Shown here one piece after another: positions 16,983 through 26,108 of a stretch of 64,000 nt of DNA. The notes under the pieces are model-generated. The model did no database searches. It saw only the letters and a list, made by a program, of their open reading frames with translations, and had not been told where the DNA came from. The stretch lies in the NCBI RefSeq assembly GCF_038396635.1, contig NZ_CP121687.1:496001-560000 (forward strand), given 5' to 3'. The stretch's first letter is position 1; each line of letters opens with the position of its first letter. The translations under genes and the position numbers were made by a program. The stretch comes from Defluviitalea saccharophila (GTDB taxonomy: Bacteria; Bacillota; Clostridia; Lachnospirales; Defluviitaleaceae).

Positions 16983-18317
16983 TTAGCTTTCTTTGGAAGA
17001 ATCATCGGTTATTTCTTCTTGATTTTCATTAACTTCAGTTTCTTCATTGGCTTCAGGTTCTTTTAAAGGTACATTGGGTTCCATAAAAAGATATTGGATA
17101 CTTTTAATCTTAGCCCCTTGTTCTACATCATCCTCTACAACTGCAAGATATCTATAAATTATATCGGAATCCGTATAATCAGACAATCGTACCTTTGTAG
17201 GAATCTCAACAATATATTTTCTGATTTTTTTAGATGTATCAATATGAACATTGATTTTTATGTCTTCTTTATTCACACTTACAGTGGTAATATCATCTTT
17301 GGCCGGTATAATGGTTTTAGGAAATTGATCTTTATACTTTTCCTTTTTCAACATGACATAATCTTTTATATCCAATTCTGATAACATCTGCTCAAATATC
17401 TCAAAACTTGTATCATACGCATATTGATAGTATTGATACGAATCTTTATCCTGATTCATAAATTGATTAAAAAAGAATTTAATCAATCCTTCATCTGAAA
17501 TCTCAGGTTTTTCTAGATAAGGTACTCTTTGAAGAAAATCATTATTCATGATCTTTCTTCTATTTTTTTCAAAAATGGATATTTCTCCGTTTTCTTTTAG
17601 ACTGTTTAAAGAAATTTTCAAGTCTTTATTCTCTAATTCTAAAATGTATGCACATTTAACTTTTATTTCATCCTTGTCAGAATCTTTAATTTCAGCATCT
17701 GCATTGATTTTGTAATAATAGTTTTTTTCATCACTAAAACTATAGAACTGGTCAAACTGATCCTTAGAGATTACTTCCGCTTTTACAAAAACATCTGTTA
17801 GAAGAGTATACTTTGGTTCTTCATCTTCAACGACTTCATAATGTACATCTTCAACATCCAGATAGTTAATTATGACATTTCCATTGATTTCTACGAAACG
17901 AGGGAAATGAATATTGGTCGTCAAAAACTGCTTGTTGAATTTTTCTTCTAACTCTGAAGTCATATACCCCCTTAAAAGTGTATGGGCATGGGATTTAAAT
18001 TCAGCATATTCATTCCAATAGCCCTCATTTAATTCTATAGGGTAGGCATTGAGTGCAAGTATTTCTTTCTCAGAGGCAGCAAAGAATTGCCTAAAAAATC
18101 TTATCAACTCATCTTTCAACACATCAAATTCTTCTTCGTTATTATTGAAATTATTTTGCTCTTTACTTTCTTCCAGGGTGCTTTCAGTGTCAATTAAATT
18201 GGATACTTCACTGGAGGAAGTGCCCAAAACACTACACCCTGTTAGAATTACTATCATAAGCATCATACTGATCCATAGCTTTAATTGCTTTTGTATCAAT
18301 GCCATCACTCCATTCAT
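16983..18317 (-). CDS. uncharacterised lipoprotein of the pilus cluster
   Basis: No family recognised. The N-terminus is a lipoprotein signal (KLWISMMLMIVILTGC, lipidated Cys in LTGC), followed by an acidic linker and about 380 residues of mixed alpha/beta protein ending in a very acidic tail (NEETEVNENQEEITDD). The ATG at 18317 shares its A with the stop of the PilX-like gene, but a TTG at 18302 has the better ribosome site (GGAGTGAT). As last gene of the pilus block it could be an extracytoplasmic scaffold or pilot protein; that is inference from position only. Confidence 0.7.
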   Translation of the reverse strand: MNGVMALIQKQLKLWISMMLMIVILTGCSVLGTSSSEVSNLIDTESTLEESKEQNNFNNNEEEFDVLKDELIRFFRQFFAASEKEILALNAYPIELNEGYWNEYAEFKSHAHTLLRGYMTSELEEKFNKQFLTTNIHFPRFVEINGNVIINYLDVEDVHYEVVEDEEPKYTLLTDVFVKAEVISKDQFDQFYSFSDEKNYYYKINADAEIKDSDKDEIKVKCAYILELENKDLKISLNSLKENGEISIFEKNRRKIMNNDFLQRVPYLEKPEISDEGLIKFFFNQFMNQDKDSYQYYQYAYDTSFEIFEQMLSELDIKDYVMLKKEKYKDQFPKTIIPAKDDITTVSVNKEDIKINVHIDTSKKIRKYIVEIPTKVRLSDYTDSDIIYRYLAVVEDDVEQGAKIKSIQYLFMEPNVPLKEPEANEETEVNENQEEITDDSSKES

Positions 18318-20974
18318 TAATCAATCTGTCTTAAGGTTCTCATTTCAAATCGAATGCCTTTATATGCTTCTGTATTCTTAATATCAAGTACCGAATTAGA
18401 ATTAAAATCTACCTTTTGAATATTCTCTATAGCAATACTGGGAGTTTCCAAGATTGGTCCAACCTCATTAGCTTTGTTGCCAGTATTATCTACATAATTT
18501 GTAAGACCAAGATAATCTAAAATTGCTCTTTTAATCGCACGGTTTTTGCATTTTACTTTAAAGAGAATATTTTCATCGTAAGTAATGGTTAAAGAACCCG
18601 TGTGTTTAAATAAAACCCCAGCATATTCTCCAGACACTATTTGCGCTGTGGTTATATTGGTATTTCCATTATTTTTTCCTTGAGCAATAATAATGCCTTC
18701 GAATTCTTGTACGGAATAAGGTGAACTATCAAATTTAACTCTGCCATTTGAAACAATAAGGCCGTGAAATTCTCTTTGACTTGAATCAGAAGCACTTAAG
18801 GAAATAGTTCCTTCTCCTTTGTCTATGATAATGGTTTCTACAGGGTTATCGCCATCATAAAAGGAGCTTATATTAATATCAATATTATTCTCTGATGAAC
18901 CACTATCAAATATATATACAGGAGTATCCTTAGTCCAAATGTTATCTTCTAACTCTACGTTTGAATTTATAATATCTCCTACAAAACTCATTTCTGTAGG
19001 CTTTTCTGTAGAAGTACTAATTTGTGAGTACATAGAAGTATTAATTTGCTTGTAAAATATATCTCTTATAAGAAACATGTAACCCTGTATACCACGATAA
19101 TAGTACATATTATTATAGTCAGTTCCGTCGTCTGAAAAATATTTTCTATTAAAAGGATTCCCTTCACTTTTTAAATAACTAAAGGCATCGGAAATAATGT
19201 CAACAATTTTAGGAGAATTATTTCCTTTATCAATTGGCTCGTTCCATTTTTTAGTAGATCCGTCTTTTGCTATAGGGCTTATGATTAAAAGATCGCCCGT
19301 ATTAATTCCGCCTTCATTAAATAAATCTTTAAGTTGTTCTTCTGATACGAATAAATTATGTGATATGGTAATATTGCCATTCTCATTCTGAATTAAACCA
19401 GAAGAATTTATTTTGAAAAAGCTGCCATTTGCACTAATCATCCTAGGGGCATAAAAATAATGTCCATCTAAAGATAATTTAATTTTGTCTTTAAGAATAT
19501 AATCTTTTTTCATCGTAATATAACTTTCGTCACCCAAAGCAACCCCTGAGATATAGTCATCCAAATAGCCCACATCTTCGTATGGTTCTCCAATACTTTC
19601 ATATAGATGGCTAAAATTTTTTCCTCCATCAAAACTAATAAATGCATTTCCATGTACAAATGCATGCTGCCCAATTTCAATTCTTGATTTTTTACCGATA
19701 GCATAAATCCCACTGGACTTATTAGGATCCTTTCCTGAAGGATCTTTGTTCATAATACCGTATACACTTCCATCTATTTTAATAAGTGTTTCAAACTCTT
19801 CTCCTAAACCAGGTGTTCCTTCGACATAACGGTCAATCGCTATATCATTATCAACATAGACATCTCCATTGATTGTAATATACTGATTTTTAACTTTCTC
19901 CCCAATGGGTCTTGAATCAGCCTCTGAATAACCATGATAAGGATAATCATCTTCAATAGCAACGGAATTGGCAATTACATCTCCTTTAACTGTTATTTCA
20001 GTTCTGGCGCTAGAAGTGCCATATTTATTCATTGTATGTACGTTAGCTAAAGTAGTAGCATTCCCATTTATCGTTAGCTTACCTCCATGGGATACATAGA
20101 TGCCTCCATATTCCTCCAACTCCGGATATGCTTCACCGTCATTTCTAGTGGGTATATACCCTTTTGCCCTTACATCTCCATCAATTTCAACTACAGCACC
20201 ATCAGTTACAATTAAATCCCCAAAGGTAAGTATAGGACTTCTAAATGTATTGGGCATGAGGTTCTCGTCTTTCCATCGATACTCCTCTAATAAAAGTTCT
20301 TTATGGCCTATTAAATCAGAAATTATTATATCCCCTTCTAATGTTATGTCGGAGAGCGCGTCCGATTCATTTTTTAGAGTTGCTTTAGATGTTACCGTAA
20401 AGCCCGTCACTTTTCCCGAGGTCATCTTCGGCCTCAGCTGTACTTCCACAAGGGATTTATTTCTTTCATTCTTTAATTCATATTTAAATTCCATCAAAAC
20501 AGTAGTTTCATCAATGGGAGAAGTGTCTCCTACTATTGTTTCTATTGCTTTTTCTTGTAAAAGCTTTTGGTATAGATTGTCTAATAAAAATTCTCCCTCA
20601 TAGGCGGAAGAATTTTCTTCATCAAGAAAATATTTTAGCTTATCATAATCCGGGTTTTGCACTGTTTCACCAGGATCTTCAGGTTTTGGTGGTGCAACTT
20701 TATTTTTGGCTTGATTGGCTGCTTTTTCTGTTAGCTTTGGCATTTCTTCTATGAGTATTTTATTTAATTGATCCACCATCTTTTCTGCCCCGGATTGAGC
20801 AGCATAATAGAGATTAGAAGTTCGTTTATAGGCTTGGCTAATTTCCACATGAGAAAAAGCTACCGCCATAACTCCCCCGGCGATCAGCATCATGCACATT
20901 ACAAGCAGCACAACAAGTATAAGCGCATTTCCATTTTCATTTATGTAAAATTCCTTAATTCTATTTTTCATCAA
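18317..20974 (-). CDS. giant PilX-like minor pilin with beta-repeat region
   Basis: 885 aa; ordinary PilX/GspK-type pilins have about 200-350. The N-terminus ENGNALILVVLLVMCMML is a PilX_N-type leader and transmembrane helix without Glu at position 5, as in GspK-like tip pilins, followed by SGAEKMVDQLN. Residues about 210-450 hold at least six copies of an [IL]xI[ND]GDV-like unit (VEIDGDVRAKG, LTINGNATTLA, ITVKGDVIANS, ITINGDVYVDN, IKIDGSVYGIM, IEIGQHAFVHG), suggesting a beta-helix or bactofilin-like solenoid. The C-terminal third is unassigned. Start is TTG or the next ATG, with GGGGG upstream. Confidence 0.8.
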   Translation of the reverse strand: MMKNRIKEFYINENGNALILVVLLVMCMMLIAGGVMAVAFSHVEISQAYKRTSNLYYAAQSGAEKMVDQLNKILIEEMPKLTEKAANQAKNKVAPPKPEDPGETVQNPDYDKLKYFLDEENSSAYEGEFLLDNLYQKLLQEKAIETIVGDTSPIDETTVLMEFKYELKNERNKSLVEVQLRPKMTSGKVTGFTVTSKATLKNESDALSDITLEGDIIISDLIGHKELLLEEYRWKDENLMPNTFRSPILTFGDLIVTDGAVVEIDGDVRAKGYIPTRNDGEAYPELEEYGGIYVSHGGKLTINGNATTLANVHTMNKYGTSSARTEITVKGDVIANSVAIEDDYPYHGYSEADSRPIGEKVKNQYITINGDVYVDNDIAIDRYVEGTPGLGEEFETLIKIDGSVYGIMNKDPSGKDPNKSSGIYAIGKKSRIEIGQHAFVHGNAFISFDGGKNFSHLYESIGEPYEDVGYLDDYISGVALGDESYITMKKDYILKDKIKLSLDGHYFYAPRMISANGSFFKINSSGLIQNENGNITISHNLFVSEEQLKDLFNEGGINTGDLLIISPIAKDGSTKKWNEPIDKGNNSPKIVDIISDAFSYLKSEGNPFNRKYFSDDGTDYNNMYYYRGIQGYMFLIRDIFYKQINTSMYSQISTSTEKPTEMSFVGDIINSNVELEDNIWTKDTPVYIFDSGSSENNIDINISSFYDGDNPVETIIIDKGEGTISLSASDSSQREFHGLIVSNGRVKFDSSPYSVQEFEGIIIAQGKNNGNTNITTAQIVSGEYAGVLFKHTGSLTITYDENILFKVKCKNRAIKRAILDYLGLTNYVDNTGNKANEVGPILETPSIAIENIQKVDFNSNSVLDIKNTEAYKGIRFEMRTLRQID

Positions 20975-20988
20975 GGTTAAATCCCCCT

Positions 20989-22029
20989 TTAATAGGCGGC
21001 AGTACGATAATCGTGGGAATAGATGTCTACCATATCTTTTAATATTTTAGAATTATTTTTTCTATCCCTGACAACAATTCGAATAATGTAATTTTCTCGT
21101 GGAATCATTTCTGTCTTTCTTTCTATAAAAATATTCCCTTTTGAGTCATTCTGGATAGGAAATACTTCAATGATTTTGTCTAAAACTTCTACATCTTCTT
21201 TATTACTTCGATAAATAGTAAAAAGAACATCAGCTTTTGTATTGTTTTCAAGAGTAATATTAAACTTAAAGGTATCCGGATCAATTTTCGAAACATCGAT
21301 TTCAGAAGCATCCAAATAGATCTCAACTCGATCTTCAGAACCTAATTCTGCAGGTGGAGAAGTTTCATAATCCACTACTATTTTATTACTTGGAGAATCA
21401 GTACTTTTATCCACCAAATCCACTTGGATTTTTTCATTTGGGTACTTCATTGAAATACTCCAATTTATTCCATCATGGCTAAAAGACTCTTTAGAAGTCA
21501 TTGGGGTCTCAGTACTAGGATTAAAAAGATCAGGATTGGAAGAAATCTTTAATTCCGTAATAGCAACAGGATCTGAAGATGGTTTCGCAGGGGGATTTTC
21601 TCCTCCATTAATATGTACAAAGATATAGTCATAATTCTCAATCAAGCTGTACTCATCGCTTCCATCAGTTTTCTTAATATAAATATCATAGTTATATTCT
21701 TCACCGTTAAAAGTCTCATTAAATTTGCTATAGTCCCCATCTGTGGAGTCTAAAAATTTAGCGAGGGATTGAGGATCTGTTCCTTCTCCCAAAGAATCAC
21801 CATTTACCAATCTTTCTTCAATCTCATTTTTTATCTGCTCCGATAAATTCTGCGCCATTATGGTGGCCTCATAAGTACGTCTGCCGGATATGGAATTTTT
21901 GGAGGCATTAAAAATCATAGAAAGAATCGGCGCAACAGAAATAGCAAAAATAGCCATCCCAATAAGCACTTCAATATATGAAAATCCAGATTCATTTTCG
22001 TCCCTTAAGAATTTACGGACTCTATCCAT
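20989..22029 (-). CDS. PilV-like minor prepilin with large C-terminal domain
   Basis: Class III prepilin: leader ending in ESG, cleavage before FSYIEVLIGMAIFAISVAPI with Glu5, then an alpha-spine (ATIMAQNLSEQIKNEIEERL). At 346 aa it is about twice the usual minor pilin length; the extra C-terminal part is beta-rich and acidic and may form an Ig-like or adhesin domain. AGGAG before the ATG. It sits between pilO and the PilX-like gene. Confidence 0.85.
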   Translation of the reverse strand: MDRVRKFLRDENESGFSYIEVLIGMAIFAISVAPILSMIFNASKNSISGRRTYEATIMAQNLSEQIKNEIEERLVNGDSLGEGTDPQSLAKFLDSTDGDYSKFNETFNGEEYNYDIYIKKTDGSDEYSLIENYDYIFVHINGGENPPAKPSSDPVAITELKISSNPDLFNPSTETPMTSKESFSHDGINWSISMKYPNEKIQVDLVDKSTDSPSNKIVVDYETSPPAELGSEDRVEIYLDASEIDVSKIDPDTFKFNITLENNTKADVLFTIYRSNKEDVEVLDKIIEVFPIQNDSKGNIFIERKTEMIPRENYIIRIVVRDRKNNSKILKDMVDIYSHDYRTAAY

Positions 22030-22057
22030 AAAGCTGACTCCTTAAAAATAATATCAA

Positions 22058-23293
22058 TTATTTGGTTGTTCTTACCTGAATGTTTTCTTTAGTCTCTCCC
22101 GGTTTTACTTCAACTCCGCTGCTGGTATAGATATGTACTTTGTCTAGATAATTGCCTTTTAGAACCACATCAACAAGATACCCTGTATTATTCTTGATAT
22201 AAATACCTGTGTTTAACTTTTGATTGTTTCGAATTGCCATAACCGTAGAATCTACAATAACTCTACATTTTTCTAAAGGTATTTCTTTTTGAAGGGATTG
22301 TATCGCTTGATCCTCGGCTTCAATAGAATATTCATAGCCTGTAGGGCTTAGGGTTAAATAAAAGTTTACAGGATCAATGGTTCTTGTTTGAATCGTTGTA
22401 TAATCCCCCTTATTTCCTGGCCCAACAATATAAAAATTATCTCCCGAAGCATAGACATCTTTAATTGCAATGGTAAAATCGCTGATCTTTGGCGGCAATA
22501 CATTACTCTCTTCCTTTAAAAAATCCGATATGTCTAACTTAGATAATTTTTCATCTATAACTTCCGAGAGTTTATTATCAACCTTATCTTCGATGTTTTC
22601 AATGGGTTTAAAAGGGTTCTTGTACTCATACTCATATTCCATAAAATTATAGTTACGGTTTTCGGTCTTGTCTAAAGGATTTAATAAAGTATAAGCAAAT
22701 AATTCTATTGTAGCTTGAACTTCGTCTTCCCGCTGCTGAGCGCCTTCCTTCTTTTCTCTGGGGGAAATTTCAATCGTATTGATCACAAAAGGTTTTACGG
22801 AGGCCTTTATCTGCTCTATAAAAGTCCTTAAATCTTCATAGCTGCCGAAAAGCTCCAAATGAATAGATATCTCCCCATACTTTTCAACATCTTTATCGGA
22901 AGCATTTTCTGAGTTGGCATCATCCTTCTCTTCTCCCAAGATTTTTTCAACCGGTTCTTTTAATTCAATCTTTTCTAAGGTTAAATTGCTTAATTCAATA
23001 AAATCCTCTAGTAAAATGAGTTTTTTTGCTGTTTCATGATAGGGAATTATTTTCATTTTAGACGCATTGATACTTGTATCAAGACGAGCGACTTCTTCTT
23101 TTAAAGAATCGACCTTGCTTAACTCTATTTCTTTAAGCTCAATTCTATATTTTGCATCTTCGATATCTGCATTAAGCTGCTTGATCTGCTCTAATTGTGG
23201 CCCCAAAATATATTTATAATATAGAATTCCACTGCCAATGATCAGTATTGCCACTAGAATGATTAATTCTGATTTACTCGCTTTGAGTTTCAT
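22058..23293 (-). CDS. pilO: PilO-like pilus assembly protein with C-terminal extension
   Basis: One N-terminal membrane helix (about residues 9-28), a coiled coil (about 32-85) and a ferredoxin-like PilO core (YGEISIHLELFGSYEDLRTF, about 145-205). It then continues with a second region of about 180 residues that begins EYKNPFKPIEN, reminiscent of the NPF/DPF segment of PilP, and ends in a beta-rich domain. 411 aa against about 200 for usual PilO. Overlaps pilN by 20 bases. PilO identity comes from position and topology; the C-terminal domain is unassigned. Confidence 0.78.
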   Translation of the reverse strand: MKLKASKSELIILVAILIIGSGILYYKYILGPQLEQIKQLNADIEDAKYRIELKEIELSKVDSLKEEVARLDTSINASKMKIIPYHETAKKLILLEDFIELSNLTLEKIELKEPVEKILGEEKDDANSENASDKDVEKYGEISIHLELFGSYEDLRTFIEQIKASVKPFVINTIEISPREKKEGAQQREDEVQATIELFAYTLLNPLDKTENRNYNFMEYEYEYKNPFKPIENIEDKVDNKLSEVIDEKLSKLDISDFLKEESNVLPPKISDFTIAIKDVYASGDNFYIVGPGNKGDYTTIQTRTIDPVNFYLTLSPTGYEYSIEAEDQAIQSLQKEIPLEKCRVIVDSTVMAIRNNQKLNTGIYIKNNTGYLVDVVLKGNYLDKVHIYTSSGVEVKPGETKENIQVRTTK

Positions 23294-23894
23294 CTTCTAT
23301 CGATTCTCCTTCCTCTTGCTTCATTTGCAGTGTTAATTCGTATTTAACAACTTTAAGGCCATCCAGATCTTTATAAAATGAGTTTTCATCCTTTATTTCT
23401 ATTTCTTCTCTAGTCGTTTTCATATCTACTTTTTCTACAAAAGGTAAATTAGAAAGTTGAACCACATACTCAGATACATTTTCAGCTTCTCCAGCATTTC
23501 CATCGATTTTTATAGTTTTTTCGTTATTGTCTGCATTCAGATTTTGAATGTACATCTCTGGAGGAAGAAGTCCGATTAATAAATCGAGGGTCTTTCTGCT
23601 TACGATAGAATCCTTCTCCATCTCTTTTACCAATTCCTGTATTAACTTTAGGTCTTCATTCTTCTTAGCCAGCTGCTCATTAACCTCACTGATCACTTGA
23701 TATTTTACATCAGAAATCTGTGTATTGAGCGCTGTTAGTTCCTGGGTTTTATCATTTATTATTTTATAAGGTAAACTAATTCCCAAAGCAATTAATCCCA
23801 AAAAGCTGCATCCTAAAGCCAAGAAAATAATATTAAGTTTTCTTCTTTGTTCCCTTAAGACATACTCTCTCGGCATCAAGTTAATATCTTTCAA
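23274..23894 (-). CDS. pilN: PilN-like pilus assembly protein
   Basis: Inner-scaffold protein that binds PilM through its cytoplasmic N-terminus: KDINLMPREY is the classic PilN INLLP-type motif. One membrane helix (about residues 19-40), a coiled coil, then a ferredoxin-like domain (IKIDGNAGEAENVSEYVVQL). I prefer TTG 23894 with GGGGGG six bases upstream over a TTG at 23912 that has no ribosome site. 206 aa. Confidence 0.9.
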   Translation of the reverse strand: MKDINLMPREYVLREQRRKLNIIFLALGCSFLGLIALGISLPYKIINDKTQELTALNTQISDVKYQVISEVNEQLAKKNEDLKLIQELVKEMEKDSIVSRKTLDLLIGLLPPEMYIQNLNADNNEKTIKIDGNAGEAENVSEYVVQLSNLPFVEKVDMKTTREEIEIKDENSFYKDLDGLKVVKYELTLQMKQEEGESIEDETQSE

Positions 23895-23908
23895 ATCGAT
23901 CCCCCCAT

Positions 23909-24973
23909 TCAAATACGGCTAATTAATCCAAGGGCATTTACTAAATAAAGGAAGTCATTATCAAATTCAGACATGCCTTTTACTTTTATGTCTTCAAAGA
24001 CATCTGCTTGCATAGTAGGAATATTAATCATTTTTTCTACGTATTGAGTAATATTTTTTAAGTATGCCCCTCCCCCAACGAGGTAAACGGTTTTTATCTT
24101 CTTTGCATTGCTTCTGGAATAGTAAAACTCCAAAAAACGTTGGATTTCCTGGATGATATTATTTTCAACAGCAGGTTTTACAAGATAACTTATGTAGCCT
24201 CCGTATAAATCTTCATCAAGACTTTTGTCTTGATCATACAGGGCAGCATATTTTCTTTTGAACATTTCAACCTGACTAAGATCCTTTTCTCCAAATTCAT
24301 CTCTGATTAATTCATTAAGGTGTTCAAATCCATATAGAATAGAACGGCTAAATAATATATTTCCTTCTGAGAGTATGGTAACCGTAGTGGTTTGTCCACC
24401 TATATCCAGTACCATAATCGATGAGTTTTCATCATGGAAACCATAGGATCTTGATGCAAAGATTTTTGAAATAGCATTGGAAGTAATATCAATAAATTTA
24501 GGTCTTAAATTTAGCCTTTTTATTAATTCCAGAGAGCTTTCAATAATATTATTGGGAGCTGCAACCAATAATACATTTAGTTTCTTTCCTTCTTCCGTTT
24601 CTACTTCATTTAATATTTTAAAATCTGTTTGATAATCAGACACATCTATCGGGAAATACTCGTCTTTTTGGTAATCTAAGATCGTTCGAAGTTCTTTTTC
24701 ACTCATTGGAGGCATTAATACGTCCCTTGTTATGATAGAAGTTCCTTGAACTATAATGGCAGCGTTTTTTTCTGTAAAACGTTTTCTTTTAATGAGATTT
24801 TGTAAGCTATCAAAAACGGCATCCATATCCATAATAAATCCGTCACGTACTGCACCCTTTGGCGTCGGTTCGATGCCGTAATTGGTTAAAACTAGCTCAT
24901 TGCGCTTTCGTATTCCTTGAACGACTTTAATATTGCTGTTCCCAATCTCAATGCCCAATAAAGCTTGTCCCAT
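23909..24973 (-). CDS. pilM: PilM, actin-like pilus assembly ATPase
   Basis: FtsA/actin-fold cytoplasmic protein: phosphate 1 motif LLGIEIGNSNIKVVQ, phosphate 2 motif IMVLDIGGQTTTVTIL and adenosine motif VYLVGGGAYLKNI. 354 aa, normal. It recruits PilN-PilO to the platform. AAGGAAGTGAT lies before the ATG. First gene of the pilM-N-O block. Confidence 0.95.
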   Translation of the reverse strand: MGQALLGIEIGNSNIKVVQGIRKRNELVLTNYGIEPTPKGAVRDGFIMDMDAVFDSLQNLIKRKRFTEKNAAIIVQGTSIITRDVLMPPMSEKELRTILDYQKDEYFPIDVSDYQTDFKILNEVETEEGKKLNVLLVAAPNNIIESSLELIKRLNLRPKFIDITSNAISKIFASRSYGFHDENSSIMVLDIGGQTTTVTILSEGNILFSRSILYGFEHLNELIRDEFGEKDLSQVEMFKRKYAALYDQDKSLDEDLYGGYISYLVKPAVENNIIQEIQRFLEFYYSRSNAKKIKTVYLVGGGAYLKNITQYVEKMINIPTMQADVFEDIKVKGMSEFDNDFLYLVNALGLISRI

Positions 24974-24999
24974 TTGATCACTTCCTTTATTTCATTTTT

Positions 25000-25569
25000 T
25001 TAATTTGTAACTAATTCTTTATATCTAATAGAAACTTCTCCTGTGATTTTATATGATGGCATATCCCCTTGAGGCATGGTTTCAATCGTAATCTTAAGAT
25101 TTTTATCTATTAAACCGTCTTTATTGACATCCAGTTCAGAATCTAACTTTCCATCATTATCCTGATCAAAAGAGGATGGCTCAAAAGTAACAGATTGAAT
25201 GTTGCTTACTAATTCAGTTCCGTTATATCTTATTTCATTTCCAACAAGACTAAATTCTACATCTCCACTCCCAGTTAAAATACCATCTGTTCCATTTATA
25301 TCTAATCCCAAAATAATATTGGATGTAGGTGAAAGATAATCAATTTTTATTTTTTGGGCTCTTCTAATCTCATCAATCATAAAATCCAATGCAACTCTTG
25401 CATTTTCAACAGCTTCTATCTTTGTATAAGTTCTGTTAGAACTATTAGAAGCGTGATTCATAATACTCCATACACTGAGGGAAAGTATGCTAAAAAGTGC
25501 CATCCCAATCAAAATTTCTACCAAAGTAAATCCTCTATTATTATTCAAAATCCATTTTAGTTTTGACAT
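25000..25569 (-). CDS. PilW/GspJ-like minor prepilin with calcium-loop motifs
   Basis: Class III prepilin: leader ending in NNNRG, cleavage before FTLVEILIGMALFSILS, Glu5 present. ARVALDFMIDEIRRAQ is the GspJ/PilW signature. Residues 135-143 (DQDNDGKLD) and 147-155 (DVNKDGLID) are two EF-hand-like DxDxDGxxD loops. 189 aa. GspJ-type pilins initiate or cap the pilus; calcium dependence is inferred. Lies between two other pilin genes and pilM. Confidence 0.87.
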   Translation of the reverse strand: MSKLKWILNNNRGFTLVEILIGMALFSILSLSVWSIMNHASNSSNRTYTKIEAVENARVALDFMIDEIRRAQKIKIDYLSPTSNIILGLDINGTDGILTGSGDVEFSLVGNEIRYNGTELVSNIQSVTFEPSSFDQDNDGKLDSELDVNKDGLIDKNLKITIETMPQGDMPSYKITGEVSIRYKELVTN

Positions 25570-25577
25570 CCGCTCAC

Positions 25578-26090
25578 CTACTTTATTACGGTATCCCCAA
25601 TGTATGTATGTGCTGCTAAGGGCCGTACAGTTACTTCTTTTTGGTATTTGTCAATTTTTAATGTAATCTTTATATCTTTAAGCATATTATAGGAAATGTC
25701 CTCACTACCGGATTTGACAATTATTCTCCCTCTATTATCAAATTGGATCTCATTAATGGGGTGTTCTGTGTCATCTGTTTTTATTGCAATTGGTGTAATT
25801 TGAACGATACCATCTGTTATTGGATCAATATCACTTAATTCAGTGCCATGAAGGATATATTTATTAGTATCGAATTCAATCTTATAAGTATTGTAAGCTT
25901 CATGGGTTTGCGCAAAAAAACGGACTTTTTTTATATCCATTGCAATTTGGGATGCCATACTCTTTAGTCTGTTTCTCTGGACTATTCCAGTTGAAGGCAC
26001 AATAATAGCTCCAGTAATTCCGATAATGGTTAGAACAATAAGTACCTCAACAAGAGAAATTCCTTTATTGTTAAAGACATATTTCTTCAT
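25578..26090 (-). CDS. GspH/FimT-type minor prepilin
   Basis: Class III prepilin: leader MKKYVFNNKG, cleavage before ISLVEVLIVLTIIGITGAII with Glu5. The GspH-type core has RLKSMASQIAMDIKKVRFFA and INEIQFDNRGRIIV. ATG 26090 follows GGGGG at six bases; an upstream GTG at 26102 would place the ribosome site inside the gene. 170 aa. Close homologue in plan of the pilin at 15099-15548. Confidence 0.87.
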   Translation of the reverse strand: MKKYVFNNKGISLVEVLIVLTIIGITGAIIVPSTGIVQRNRLKSMASQIAMDIKKVRFFAQTHEAYNTYKIEFDTNKYILHGTELSDIDPITDGIVQITPIAIKTDDTEHPINEIQFDNRGRIIVKSGSEDISYNMLKDIKITLKIDKYQKEVTVRPLAAHTYIGDTVIK

Positions 26091-26108
26091 AGAATCCCCC
26101 ACTGAAAA

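Noticed and set aside
20100-20603. 167-codon plus-strand open frame opposite the PilX-like gene
   Set aside because: It mirrors a real minus-strand gene with clear domains, is rich in Ser/Pro from complementing Asp/Gly codons, has no ribosome site and no recognisable motif.
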